DNA of 64,000 nucleotides, taken from Lycorma delicatula (taxonomy: Eukaryota > Arthropoda > Insecta > Hemiptera > Fulgoridae). Shown piece after piece: positions 48,201 to 58,179 of the stretch (the stretch's first letter is position 1; each line of letters begins with the position of its first letter). A program made the translations under genes and the position numbers. Location of the stretch: contig NC_134463.1 in NCBI RefSeq assembly GCF_047948215.1, positions 51,342,701 to 51,406,700 of the forward strand. Direction: 5' to 3'. The notes below the pieces were generated by a model. The model made no database searches and was not told the DNA's origin. It saw only the letters and a program-made list of their open reading frames with translations.

Positions 48201-48870
48201 GCAAGCTCTTCGCTACACTGAACACTATTGCGAAGAGAGAGTGCTAATATGTTCCGATTCATTAAGTGCACTCGTCGCAATTCGGAACAAGAACATTAAG
48301 GATGTCCTAATTGCAAACATCCTGTCTATTTTATACGTACTAAAACAACGAGGACAGCGATGCGTATTTGTATGGACTCCAGGGCATGCTGGTATTACAG
48401 GTAATGAAATCGCAGACGAAGCTGCCAGAAAGGCAACAGTCTGCGATGATTTAGATGCATTTCCTGTAAGAGTGGCAGATGTTAAAAACCGTCTAACAAA
48501 CATAGTAAGAAACAAGTGGAACGCTGAATGGAGGAGTTTAAATACAAAATTAAACTCAGTTAAAACTTCTCCTTATAAATGGAAAAGCGACTTTAAGTTG
48601 ACTCGCCGTGAACAAGTAGCGGTGACCAGACTTAGAATCGGTCACACGCGATTAACAAATTTATATTTGTTAACCGGCGAAGTGAGACCAATGTGCGGTG
48701 TTTGTAATAAAACACTGACAATCAAGCATCTAATAGAAGAGTGTACCATATATGAGGACCTCAGAAAGAGGTTCTGTTTTACAAATAATATTAGTGCTGA
48801 TCTGGATAATGGAAATGAAGAAAATATAGTTGCATTTTTACACGCCAGTGGACTTCTTAAAAGTCTATAA
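45211..48870 (+). CDS. LINE ORF2: APE endonuclease, reverse transcriptase, RNase H
   Basis: This protein nicks target DNA and reverse-transcribes the element RNA. The frame is open from 45211, just after an in-frame TAA, to 48870 without a break. The endonuclease starts at about 45220 (SIVQWNING), followed by LQETHF, VGDLNAHNSLWG and GSDHFPVQ. Counting from the TTG codon at 45286, the RT spans roughly residues 420-700: AGPDEIHY, SYRPISLTC, QAGFRQYHSTTDQ, FFDLQKAFD, GIPQGSPLSG (~610) and YVDD (~641). RNase H lies near 930-1050 with D, E, D, D in IYTDGS, TAELTAI, CSDSLSAL and GNEIADEA. A zinc motif (MCGVCNKTLTIKHLIEEC) lies near 1136-1153. All catalytic residues I can check are present. Oddity: no ATG precedes the endonuclease. 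The frame is the same as the end of ORF1, separated by TAA at 45199 and 45208, so initiation must be non-AUG, reinitiation or lost. Confidence 0.9.
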   Translation, partial: KLKISESIVQWNINGCFSNIHELQRLVHDVDPICICLQETHFRRNENFKLKGFDIFRRDQLPNVRVRGGVAILTSTRATTEAVVLNTNLQAVAVRMKHPLQVTVCSIYLPYFDWNKDDIARLISELPPPVLLVGDLNAHNSLWGSDRVDPRRRELEGFLMNSELVILNDGSGTFFNARDGSTSCIDLALISGSIAPRYSFHVIDDLHGSDHFPVQIVTDVTRIIYPIPKRWLFEKADWTSFTARTILPETTGVIGDDVDAITNAIIESASRYIPKTSGKFTKKPVPWWNDEISEAIKRKKRAYNAFKKRPSIENLVAFKKYRAYAKRLMIDSKKRSWQQYVSSIDKTTTASDVWRKVKAICGRNDFAPITSLQDEDEIKDTPYEIAELLSNHFEKASRTANYEEGFRAKKEELEGLLNFRTEYNYSYNVPFKMEELAKALEKAGNTAAGPDEIHYNMIRQLNTTAKRRLLELYNKIWRDGTYPQQWKKAHVVPVPKKNKNLTDPNSYRPISLTCAMGKVLEKMVNNRLVWVLEKENLISPYQAGFRQYHSTTDQMISLEDIIYNSFIKRKHCVGVFFDLQKAFDMTWRHGIMLQIHEWGIRGNLPILLSNYMNDRTFQVRVKNEYSCERILENGIPQGSPLSGTLFTIAINKLILAIPVEISKSVYVDDCKTAMVRYKLQRAINALNEVARNNGFQFSPEKTCCVHFCRKRIPHQSPALTIDDNPIQYKDSVRYLGLVLDKFLTWGLHIQDLSDRCKRALNIIKCLSNLNWGSDKETLLRLYKALVQSKLDYGCIVYSSARKSHLRKLDVVHNSGMRYATGAFRTSPAASLMSEAGIMPLHYRREILLLRYAANVWAFPAHINNKLFTNHPMAAVYEHRATYSRPTGIRYHELRRKYEIAIPETLAISTREIPPWLLPAVNTSLDLSQGEIKKKPAVIIQQEFLATVSSYEEHIRIYTDGSKTEHGVGCSIYVNEEAHSWRLPDVASVYTAELTAIQQALRYTEHYCEERVLICSDSLSALVAIRNKNIKDVLIANILSILYVLKQRGQRCVFVWTPGHAGITGNEIADEAARKATVCDDLDAFPVRVADVKNRLTNIVRNKWNAEWRSLNTKLNSVKTSPYKWKSDFKLTRREQVAVTRLRIGHTRLTNLYLLTGEVRPMCGVCNKTLTIKHLIEECTIYEDLRKRFCFTNNISADLDNGNEENIVAFLHASGLLKSL

Positions 48871-49232
48871 AATGGAAGTTTAAAGCTGTGGTAAAAGATA
48901 CTCTAAGCGGTAGTTTTATATATACATATAGAAGAAAGAAGAAAGATATGGTATTGATAAGATTAATTATAATTTTAAGTTCATGGTCTTTTGAGAACCT
49001 ATCTCAAATTTTAATATTGGGCCCTTTACACCCCGTAAGTGTTTGTGATTGTCCTTGTCTTTCATGTTTTAATGTTTATTGTGAAGTTTGTGTTTTTAAA
49101 TAAAATGTAAGGGCCCTTTACACCCTTACATATGACGATCCTGATGGAGATAATAATTTCTTTTAAAGAATGTGACGAGGGCTAATGACCTTAGCAGTCG
49201 ATGCCCGTAAAAATTCAGATAAAAAAAAAAAT
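48871..49232 (+). other. LINE 3' UTR and A-rich tail
   Basis: The region contains a direct repeat of GGGCCCTTTACACC at about 49018 and 49111. The second copy lies in a hairpin with TGTAAGGG at 49106-49113 pairing with CCCTTACA at 49123-49130. AATAAA overlaps 49099-49105. The end is an A-rich tail before the target-site duplication. A 3' stem of this kind may be the RNA feature recognised by the RT; that is inference. Confidence 0.7.
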
Positions 49233-49248
49233 AAAAAATAAGAGTACA
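49233..49248. repeat. Target-site duplication, 3' copy, of the 43-kb LINE
   Basis: Exact 16-base match to 43109-43124, directly after the A-rich tail. Confidence 0.88.
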
Positions 49249-49291
49249 TGACATAAAAAAATGCAGGATGTGGATTAAAGCAAATATGTAA

Positions 49292-49443
49292 TGCCAAAAT
49301 GGTGGCCGAGTGGTAGCATCTCGGCCTTTCATCCGGAGGTCCTGAGTTCGAATCTCGTTCAGGCATGGCATTTTTCATACGCTACATATCCATTTTCCAC
49401 GCACAAGCTTTAAGCTTACGTGGCGATATCATCAAGCAAAAAT
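49292..49443 (+). mobile_element. SINE family S2, just downstream of the LINE
   Basis: GTGGCCGAGTGGTAGCATCTC (good A-box), TGAGTTCGAATCTCG (good B-box), GGCATTTTTCATACGCTACA, then AAGCTTTAAGCTTACGTGGC. The best-preserved S2 head, yet without a normal tRNA cloverleaf or terminator. Confidence 0.72.
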
Positions 49444-50149
49444 AAAAGCTATCGACCTATTTTAACAGCGAAGACGTTAATAATATATATTACATTAAGT
49501 TTTATAAATTAATGTACGTAATTTTTTTTCTTTTCACCAAAATACATGAATATATTAGTCTTGCAAAAGTATGTATCTTAAAAATCATTTTATTAGTTCT
49601 AATGTTGTTCTTTATGGATCTAAATAGACGAGAATGAGGCATGTTGTTTTTTCTAGGAAACTTCAATTTTGTTTTTATGACTGCAGTTTAAGTTGTGAAA
49701 TGCGAGAATTTTATGATACAGTATTTTTTTTTTTTGTTGGTTGTAATACTGTTTAATAGAAGCAAGAAGCAAACAAAATTTAAATATTTTTTAAGTCTGT
49801 AACTTGTTTATAAAGTACTTTCTGTTTTTGTAAACACTTTTTCTTATTTTTGTTTTTGCAGATTTGTTTATTTAAATGTTGTAATTTCAGTTAGATTTTT
49901 ACTTTAAATAACTTTTGCAAAAAGATAATTTCATTTAAAGAATTATTACAAAAAGTTATTTTGTAATTTTTAAATAATTTTTTATATAATCTGATAAGCT
50001 ATTATATTTTTTACTTTTTTTTTCATAACAAATTATTTACTACCGAACAAAAATTGACTGAAATATGGTTTACAGTCAAATAAAAAGATATATAGACTTA
50101 CAAAACTGTTATATCATAAAATTATATTTATTGGCTATAAAACCTTACA
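49444..50149. other. AT-rich, nothing recognised
   Basis: No supported feature. Confidence 0.6.
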
Positions 50150-50390
50150 TCTATTTACCCATGCAATAGATATTTATTGATAAACATTTCTCCCAACGAT
50201 GAAACAGTATTTTCAATCCGTCAATTAAGAATACTGGAAATCTTTCCTTGATGCATGACCTTACTGCATCCTTCCGTTCATCATCATGGGGAAATGAATA
50301 CCCTTAACATCCCTCTTTAATTGAGGAAAGACATGAAAGTTGCAGGACTCTAAATATGGTGAATATAGAAGGTGCAGAATAGGTTCAAAT
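50150..50390 (-). pseudogene. Mariner-type transposase C-terminal relic
   Basis: The minus strand gives CNFHVFPQLKRDVKGIHFP, and after a frame slip DERKDAVRSCIKERFPVFLI and LKILFHRWEKCLSINIYCMG, then a stop near 50152. The pattern (SDFHLFP-LK, then a RW-KC terminus) is that of mariner-like transposases. The third catalytic Asp is replaced in this copy. Confidence 0.62.
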
Positions 50391-52029
50391 GTTTTTAACA
50401 TAGTTTTTTCTTTTGGTCTTTACGTATTTTAAATACAAAATTTATAGCATTTATTATATAATATGTTTTCAATTTCTAGACATTTCTACAAATTCCTATA
50501 TAACCTACAAATTTAACCTTTTAAAGTTTTTTTTTTTTACTTTATAAATTTTATATTCTACATTTTGTCACTTTATTAAATCAAGTGATATTAATACATT
50601 TTTAAATAACAGTCAGATTTCTAAAGAAAAAAAAATAGTTCAAATAATCACAAAGTTATTCAGTGTAAAGAAACAAAACTACATTGATCCTAGTAGTCTG
50701 GTTTAAGTTTAACAAGACTATCTTGAATTAGTCTAAAGTTATTTGTAAAGTTTCGCATCTGGGATCAAGACAACTACAAACAACTAGAAAACAAGACCTA
50801 ATTGCTTTGTTTTAAGTCCAGGGATTCAAAAGCTTGAAATTTCTTATTTTGTTAAAAACAAGATGTTGGAATGTTTCTAAATATTTTGTTCATAATTAAG
50901 CCAAGTTTTATGTTAGTAAACTTAACATATTACTTAACAAAATTGTATTTTATTAGTCTAAATTTAAGTATAACATTATCATATATTTAAACCAGAATTT
51001 CGCACAGATGTTTTCTTGAAATTATAAAAGGGATGGAATGATCTAAATAATTAATGCACATTATTCGGTGAACAGTAAAGCTTAAACTGAAAGAAAGTCG
51101 TATTTTAACCTTTTTTTTTGTTTTTTTACTGTAATATTTTGTATCGCTTACTAAATCACATCATATAAGAGGTGATTCATTATGATTTTCGGTAAAAAAT
51201 TGTATTTTAATTTACAAATTCTAATTTCTTCTAAACTTCTAATTTATTTTTTGAAATATTTTTGATAAACATGATTAAAGTTTTCATATAGGAAACATTT
51301 TATTTGCTCATCCCATTTGACATCTAGAACTATTCTATCAACTCTGCAGCTTACAGCCAATCAAAAAAAAAATTAATTTAAATAAGTAATTCAATAAATA
51401 AGCTACTGTACAAAATTTTGTAACCAAAGTTTATAAATTATTGGTAATATAAAATAGAATATACTGCCTCATTAAAACACTGTATATGATCTACAAGAAG
51501 AAATGTCTATGACGTATTCTTTCATCAAGACGCTTCACAGAAAGATAGAGACTTCACAGATTGATAACTTTCATCAATACACAAAAGCGTTTACATATTT
51601 ATAGGTTAGGAGATTATATTAAACTACTCCAAAATAATTTTTATCTTTACAATACCGGCTATAAAGATATATTCTGCTGTAGCTATAACCGGAAAGTATA
51701 TATAGGTCGGCAGAAAAAAAATAAAAATATTTTTAAAGTGTTTAGCCTTGAGGCATTTTAACGACGGTATAACAAATAAAAATAGATTAAAATAAATTAC
51801 AGATAATCTGTGGAGAAAGGTTTTTATTCCAATGCTCGAAGTTCAAAAAAAATTTGTTTTTGTCAGAAGAACGTTTGTACGTATTTACATACATATGTTG
51901 ATACATGCCGTATGTATGTTGGCCTATATACAAAGGCAATTCAAAAAGTAAAGTGAAATACAAAAATTAAGTATATTATTTTTACTTACGTAAAGGAACA
52001 TACAATATTTTTTAACATAATCTCCTCAT
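50391..52029. other. AT-rich, nothing recognised
   Basis: No gene or repeat identified; short open frames are AT-rich noise. Confidence 0.55.
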
Positions 52030-52850
52030 ACTTCTATGGACTTAGTCTATCTTTTAAGGAGCTTTTGAATTCCTTCTTGGAAGAAGGTTTTCAGTCTGAT
52101 GTGCAGAAAGTTTTTCACCGCTTCTATGGCTTCTTCATCAGATCGATAATGATTCCCTCGCAACTCTTTTTTTAATGGGCCAAAAAGATGAAAGTCGCTT
52201 GGAGACAAGTCCGGACTGTATGGAAGGTGACCAGCAGCTCAAAATCGAGATCTTCATAGCAAAGGACTGTTTATTTGACCTTATGAGGTTGAGCGTTATC
52301 CTGAAGCAAAATCACACCTTTAGAAAGTTTACCACGTCTCTTGGATTTGATCTTTTGCTTCAGTAAACGCAGTAGTCCACAGCAGTTGTTACTCTTTACT
52401 GATTGAGCTTTAGGTGTGAAGTAAACCAAAACTCAATCTTCCATATTCCAGAATAACGTTTCATCACCTTTCCTGCAGACATCGGAGTTTTGAAATTTTT
52501 TATTGTGGGAGATGAAGGATATTTTCACAGTAATCTTATTCACTTAGTCTTGGGTTCAGAGTGATGGAACCCATCTCTTATCAACGGTTATTATTCGTAT
52601 ACGAAATGAACCTTCTTCATCTTCGTAACGTTTCAAAAGCTTCTGGGAAATTTTCAAACAATTCTCTTTGTCAATTTGCTGGTCAATTGACGTGGAACCC
52701 AGCGAGCACATACTTTTCGTAAATTTAAAGAATAATGGATGATTGAAAGATTGAAAATGCTGAGCCATGACTTATATTCACTCACAATGTCACCAACTGT
52801 AATTCGTCGATTACCAGAACAACTTGTATAACCGCTTCACTATTGTCATT
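52030..52850 (-). pseudogene. Mariner transposase relic
   Basis: The minus strand preserves a mariner-like C-terminus: SPDLSPSDFHLFGPLKKELR, NHYRSDEEAIEAVKNFL and FFQEGIQKLLKR near 52060, just before a decayed KC-GDYV end. Upstream parts to 52850 are compatible with the middle and N-terminal regions but have many breaks. It is a different subfamily from the 34-kb element. Confidence 0.65.
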
Positions 52851-52865
52851 AGTCTTTGAGGTAAA

Positions 52866-52888
52866 TATATATATATATTATATATATA

Positions 52889-52944
<56 letters not shown>

Positions 52945-52982
52945 TATATATAATATATATATATTATATATATTATATATAT
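52866..52982. repeat. (TA)n compound microsatellite
   Basis: Long TA tracts with TAATAT interruptions beside the 52-kb transposase relic. Confidence 0.92.
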
Positions 52983-53039
52983 GCTTTTTAGCTGTATTTT
53001 GCCTTAGAAAAGGAGTTACAAAATAGGTCTTCAAACTAG

Positions 53040-54838
53040 TATAAAAATTTTGCCCACCTACTACAATGGTCTGTGGTTTTTAATTTTTTTTAAATGTTTG
53101 AAACATATTTTAAATTTAAATTCATCTCGAACGTTACCTATTGCATTTAAAATGTATAAAAAATCTTAATTTATTGTTAGCCCTAACTCTTTAGAATTTC
53201 TAGTAAAAACAATTTGAGATATAATGGAAAATTAATTTTGTTTGAATACTTCCACTTGAATACGAGAGTTCTGAAATGAAAAAAAGGATTGTTCACATTT
53301 CCAAATTTTTTTTAATGTTTAAAACGAATCTTTTTAACAATAAAGTCATTAAAATATTTTAATACCTCTTCCCTGACGGGGGAGCTTGCAAGTGGAAGAA
53401 AGAAATCGTACAAATTTATTTTCATTTACTTAAAATAAATTTTGGTGAATATTTTTAATGACTTAAAAAAAAACCTAAAGCAAGAGTCCCAAAATTTTTT
53501 TTAAATATCAAAAACATATTTTTCGAAATTGTGTTGCTAATACACTAACATAAAAAAATAGGTAATATAAAATATTGATTTATTTTGTTGACCATCTTTA
53601 ATTTAAAAATAAAAATAAAAATATTTAAATATAATCGAAATGGAGTGTATTCAATTCACTGAACTGAATAAACAAAATAACACATCTTGACCGGCGTAGC
53701 CGGTAATGTTATTCAATTCATTACCTGCATTTTAAAAATGAAAAAAATATACTTGAATTTATAAAAAAAAATGTATTCATTAACTACTTTAATGAATAAC
53801 AAACTTGTACTAGATATTCACGGAAATCGTCTTGGATTCAATTAATTATTATTTAAAGGGTCTAAAGAAAATCATTCTCATTATTTAATGTACTTAAAAA
53901 TTATTGCAATAACTGTTCGTTGGAATTTAAAATTAATTTATAAATATATTTTTAATTGTACGAGAAAAAGAGAATAAAATTTATGTCGATGCATAATAAG
54001 TATTAGATATAAATCCTTTTACATGTATGTGAATTTATTACTTATATATTGTTTCAGTTAGGTTATAATTATATCGTATATCTATAAGCCTTAACGATAA
54101 TCTAGGCATATTAAAGAGATATTTCTGTTTATCACAGCATCTGATATCGGATTTAATCATCAATACCTGCTTTAACTTAGTCTTGTGTTTTATTGATTAC
54201 TAATAAAATTCTTAACGCATTAATTTGCTGTAATGTTATAAAATATTTTAATAAAATATGTAGTTAAGGTGTACATCGAATTTTTGAGAATTTTGGAAAA
54301 GTGGAAAAGTACTTTAAAAATTCATTATAAAAAAAAGTATTACTAAATTCATTTGCTGTAGTTGTTATACTTGGTCATTTTACATAGCAGTATTTCTACT
54401 TTTAAATAAATTAATCCACCTTAAATATATATTTTATTAATTCTTCGTTTCTGTTTAGTGTAAAATAACAATAAGAAATTACAATCTAATTGATGTAATC
54501 TTTAAATTTTAAGTTCTGGACTAGACGAGTCATGGATAAATTTTGCCCATTGTTCAGATAATCCGGTAATGCAAACTACTGAGATAACAATAAATATGAA
54601 ATGTAAACTACATAAACTTACTTAATTTTTTTTTTTAATGTAAATATTAATAATAGATTTATATTTTACAATATAATTAATTTAGAAGAAAATGGAATAA
54701 GCTACAAAGTATGGAATAAACTTACAATATAATCGCTCATATTTCTTTTAATGAATGAGGAAGAGTTCAGAGCGATTACAACAGCTTACAGTTATTAACT
54801 GATCGGTTATTAATTTACCAATTATTTAAAATCAAAAG
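53040..54838. other. AT-rich, nothing recognised
   Basis: A tiny CCGGCGTAGCCGG palindrome near 53692; otherwise featureless. Confidence 0.6.
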
Positions 54839-54843
54839 TCTAC
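54839..54843. repeat. 5-bp duplication (TCTAC), left of solo LTR
   Basis: TCTAC occurs here and again at 55284-55288. Confidence 0.6.
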
Positions 54844-55283
54844 TGTTATGTTCCACTTTGCCGTCGGATGCTGCTACCTAGCGAGGGCTAGAGTCCCCAC
54901 GGCAAGCTTCGTCAGGCGATCTGATCACGGAATATCCTACGTCATAATGCTACAGGAGTGGTCATTATGAGGTAGCGAATTTTTGATTTGGCGCTCGAAT
55001 CTGATCCAAGGCGGTCACGTCATACTCTTAGTCCGGATGGACTCTATTCTTTGTTCGGATGAACGTTAGCTTTAATGTTGTATTTAATTTTATATTTTTT
55101 TATACAAGTTATAAGTTGTGCTACAATTCATTTCATTAACTTTCAAGATGATAATTCATTAAACCATTATTCAACAAGCAAAAAGTCGTTGTCTTCATTC
55201 ATCAACTATGAACCTATAGTCAAACCTCGCTCTAAAATCTACTACAACGTGTTAACGTTCATCAGGCGAGATCGTTCATAATA
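54844..55283 (+). mobile_element. Solo LTR of an LTR retrotransposon
   Basis: A 440-bp unit starts TGTTATG and ends CATAATA, a near-perfect terminal inversion (CATAACA expected), with 5-bp duplication TCTAC on both sides. The first 220 bases are GC-rich against an AT-rich background, then it becomes AT-rich, as in many LTRs. No internal gag-pol sequence adjoins it, so it probably arose by LTR-LTR recombination. Family not assigned. Confidence 0.65.
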
Positions 55284-56162
55284 TCTACATTTTCTGATTT
55301 AATGAAATAAATAAATTTATTCTGCTGTATATATTTCATAAAATCAACCAATCTGAATTAAAAAATAAATAAAATCAAAATTACGAAAGATTTGGAATTC
55401 AGAAGTATATAAAAAATAAATAAGAAGAAAGAATAAAAAAAAAATAATGAAAAGAAGAATCCAGAAGGAACTAAAAGGGATTCTTTTCTCAGATTAACAG
55501 ATCCTTTTAACAATCTATTCTTTGTAATATAGACAATGATACTTTCAAAAGCTGTTGTTCGACCACAAGGGTTACCGGACCGGAATAATGGGAAAACGTA
55601 ATGGAGTAAACGACGAAAATTGTTACAATTCAACAGTTAAAGGATTAGGCGTGTACTGGTTCTGCAGGCCAGGGGATATAAATACAGCCAGGAACCAACG
55701 GAGAGTGTCAATTTTCTGTGAAGTCGTGTTTGGCGTAGTGGTGATGACAAGCGATGACAGAGTAGTTTCGCAAGCCCGAGTTCGACGCGGTTGCGGTGAC
55801 GGCAATTTAAGTAAGCAGATGATAACAACGAGTGAAGTGTACGTCAGAATCATCGTATTGTGGGCAGTGGGTGAATGCAGTAAACTGTTCAGTGAGTTAT
55901 TGGTAAATATTGGTGAAAGAATCAGTATTATATTCATTCATAAAATGTAGAGTAGTTCTATGGTAAACAGTTGAAGTAATAATATTTGCCGAGAATTGAA
56001 TCGTATGAACATAGAGACTTGTTAAATCTTATCTTGTCGTTAATAAAATATTAGTTATTAATATGAATAGTCATTATAACGATTTTTGTAAATTGATCCG
56101 TATTCTGGTTTTTACAGTTTTAAAACAATTTTTGTCCTTATTCGAATTACTATTTTGCTCTG
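55284..56162. other. Mixed; GC-richer centre with possible promoter
   Basis: 55560-55930 is GC-richer and has overlapping open frames on both strands, but no recognisable domain or codon pattern supports a gene. Confidence 0.45.
55677..55712 (+). promoter_or_regulatory. Possible TATA/Inr core promoter
   Basis: TATAAATA at 55677-55684 lies ~33 bases before TCAAT (55708-55712), an insect Inr-like site, in a GC-richer block running to ~55900. AAGTAAGC near 55810 could be a splice donor. No supported downstream gene; could equally be a retroelement leader. Confidence 0.3.
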
Positions 56163-56233
56163 CTTGGATTTATCTTGTATTCTGTTTTTTGTTGATGTTC
56201 TGTTTTATTAATTATGTTTTCGTTGTTGTTTTT

Positions 56234-56506
56234 TTTTTTTTTCTTTCCGTAGCGGAGGAAAAAGCTCTGCCAGCCGCCGTCAGGCCCGCACTGACGGCAG
56301 TGCGGGGCTCTCACCCGCTAAAAAACCTCCCCTTCTTCCATGCAGGGGCCGGATCTAAGCCATATGGTATGTACAGCCCCTGCATGATCACCCAGGCACT
56401 CCACTATCCGAATCCGTGTGACCGGAAGGCGTCCCCAGGGGGCGATCAACGAGCGACGACTCCGAGGAGCTCCCGCCACCCACCCCCAGAAGCTGGCCTC
56501 CCTTGA
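56234..56506 (-). other. 3' UTR of the R1-like fragment, with two hairpins
   Basis: GC-rich sequence between the ORF2 stop and the poly(A). CCCGCACTG (56285-56293) pairs perfectly with CAGTGCGGG (56298-56306). CATGCAGGGGC (56339-56349) pairs with GCCCCTGCATG (56376-56386). Structured 3' UTRs are common in LINEs that recognise their own RNA; function here is inferred. Confidence 0.6.
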
Positions 56507-57876
56507 TCACCCATCATCGAACTCCAAGCCTCCATAGATTCGCACCAACTCAGCCTGCCGTCGCCTCTCTTCATTGGCCTTCTCTCGTATCATTGATGCG
56601 ATCGTAGTCGAGACACACTCCCACTTGTTGCCATTGCTGATCATTACCTCGATTATATTGTTGGTCCCCTCCACACCCTGACCCTCGAGCACTACGCGGA
56701 AGTTGCGCCATCTAGGGCAAAAAAATACTACGTGCTCTGCTGTATCCAGTCCGCCGCAATCGTGACAGCGACTTGTATGGCATCTGCCCATCCTGTACAG
56801 GTAGTTTCGAAAATATCCATGTCCAGACAGGAACTGGGTGAATTCGTAGCCTGTAGTGCCATGCTTTCGCTCCACCCAGTTCCTGACGTCTCGTATGACC
56901 TCATAGGTCCACCTTCCTTTGACTTAATCTCGCCATCTATCACGCCAAGCCATGTAGAGACCGTCAATTGCCTCTTTTCTGTCCCCTCCATTCACTATTG
57001 CAGCCCTCATTTGCGCTTGTAAGTCTATGGGCGGTACTCCAGCTATAACCGAAGCCGCCTCGGCGCTGATCGTTCGATACCCTGCGATGACGCGTATGTT
57101 CACCCTACGTTGTTGCATAACCAAACGCCTCACGTTCTTTGCCCTCGACAACGTTCCCAGCCATACAGGAACTCCATATAACACTACAGAAGAGTAAACA
57201 CTGGCCAACAGTTGCATGCCCCGTCTGAGGACCGCCCTTATTTCTCATCTTATTGCTCAGCGCCTTCACCACATTTTCGCCCTTTCTCGCCGCCTCCTCA
57301 ACATGTATAGTAAAGGATCGGTTCTTGTCCAGCCACACGCCTAAATACTTCGCGGCTGGACTAGGATGGACTATCGTGTGTTCTACTCTAAAACGCAATG
57401 GATGCAGTCTGCGTCTTCCAGCCATAATAACCACTTTCACTTTGTCTTCAGCGAGCCGAAGACCATGAGCTATTAGCCACCTCTTAACCACATCAGCCGC
57501 TTCTTCACCGACCACCATCAGTTCTTCTTCCGTTTTTAATTACAAGTGCCAAATCATCAGCAAACGCCACCGGGGTGACGCCCGCCGGATAGCGCTGCCT
57601 TAGAACATTATCGAAAGCAATGGTTCAAAAGGCTGGACCCAACACCAAACCCTGAGGGATACCCCTCTCCGGAAATTTCGTTTCACCACCTTCTGACCTG
57701 CCACCACGAATCTGTCCTTAAAATATTCATGCAACACCCTTCGCAGGTATGCCGGAATTCATCTTACGTCTAGCTCACGAAATATAACTTCCCATGGCAG
57801 CTCATTAAACGCATTGTGTATATCTAAAAGCATGACCGCTCCTATCTCTCTCGACTTCCGGGTGCCCTCTGTAGCT
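56507..57876 (-). pseudogene. R1-like ORF2 fragment (RT to C-terminal zinc motif), frameshifted
   Basis: Reading 3'-ward on the minus strand: GAVMLLDIHNAFNELPWEVI (RT motif), then ERGIPQGLVLGPAF, then VAFADDLALVIK with the FADD active site near 57560. Next are AAKYLGVWLDKN and the zinc motif CHDCGGLDTAEHVVFFCPRW near 56750, with the stop at 56507. The pieces lie in different frames (57518 to 57105, 57217 to 56924, 56875 to 56507), so there are several frameshifts. The HGYFRNYL lead-in and the motif order fit R1-clade LINEs. No endonuclease or RNase H remains. Confidence 0.8.
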
Positions 57877-58179
57877 GTTGTTGTTTTTGTCCATTGTTTT
57901 GTTTCAATGTTACTGTGTTGTTATTGTTCCGTGTAATATTTTTATGTTTCGTGTTGTGTATATAACTCACCTTTACCTACTACGGGTTGGAAATTCAAAG
58001 GTAACAATGCTGTTTCCATACTTAAATATCACCCGGTATATGAAGCATTAATGTTATTATAGTCTGGTGTTTTTAAAGTGACGGAGTATGAAAGAGAGTA
58101 GCAGGGTTCATATTTTTTATTTTATTTTTTTTAACCTCCGGGACCACCGTTATGTATTGCTTTAGAGGATGAGATGAAT

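Larger units (their letters stand above)
43125..49232 (+). mobile_element. Near-complete non-LTR retrotransposon (I/LOA group)
   Basis: This ~6.1-kb LINE has every expected part: a GC-rich 5' UTR of about 545 bases, a gag-like ORF1, a large ORF2 with endonuclease, reverse transcriptase, RNase H and a terminal zinc motif, a ~360-base 3' UTR and an A-rich tail. A perfect 16-bp duplication flanks it, so both ends are the real insertion ends and the copy is not 5' truncated. Its base composition is far richer in GC than its surroundings. RNase H downstream of the RT and the C-X2-C-X7-H-X4-C motif at the end place it in the I superfamily; the gag type and a YVDD active site suggest LOA-like elements. 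Clade assignment is from motifs only, without a tree. Confidence 0.9.
56234..57876 (-). mobile_element. 5'-truncated R1-like LINE fragment
   Basis: The minus strand holds the 3' half of an R1/TRAS-like ORF2 plus its 3' UTR and poly(A) (plus-strand T-run at 56229-56242). It is flanked by GTTGTTGTTTTT at 56222-56233 and 57877-57888, a perfect 12-bp duplication. The surrounding DNA resembles 17030-17190, which is uninterrupted at the equivalent point, so this is a nested insertion. Confidence 0.82.
56163..58005 (+). repeat. T-rich repeat related to 17030-17190, split by the R1-like insertion
   Basis: The left piece (56163-56233) contains TCTGCTTGGATT and AATTATGTTTTCGTTG; the right piece (57877-58005) contains AATGTTACTGTGTTG and TTTCGTGTTGTGTAT. 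These are contiguous at 17030-17190, so the R1-like fragment split this copy. Confidence 0.65.

Noticed and set aside
45624..48515. Several minus-strand frames within LINE ORF2
   Set aside because: All are antisense shadows of a clearly coding frame with ordered EN-RT-RNase H motifs.
49290..49370. Possible functional tRNA gene
   Set aside because: A and B boxes are good, but the cloverleaf is not, and the same head recurs in about ten places with a shared tail; it is a SINE.
55555..55950. 131-codon plus-strand frame and a 104-codon frame on the other strand
   Set aside because: No domain, no codon signal, and open on both strands; likely GC-composition effect.
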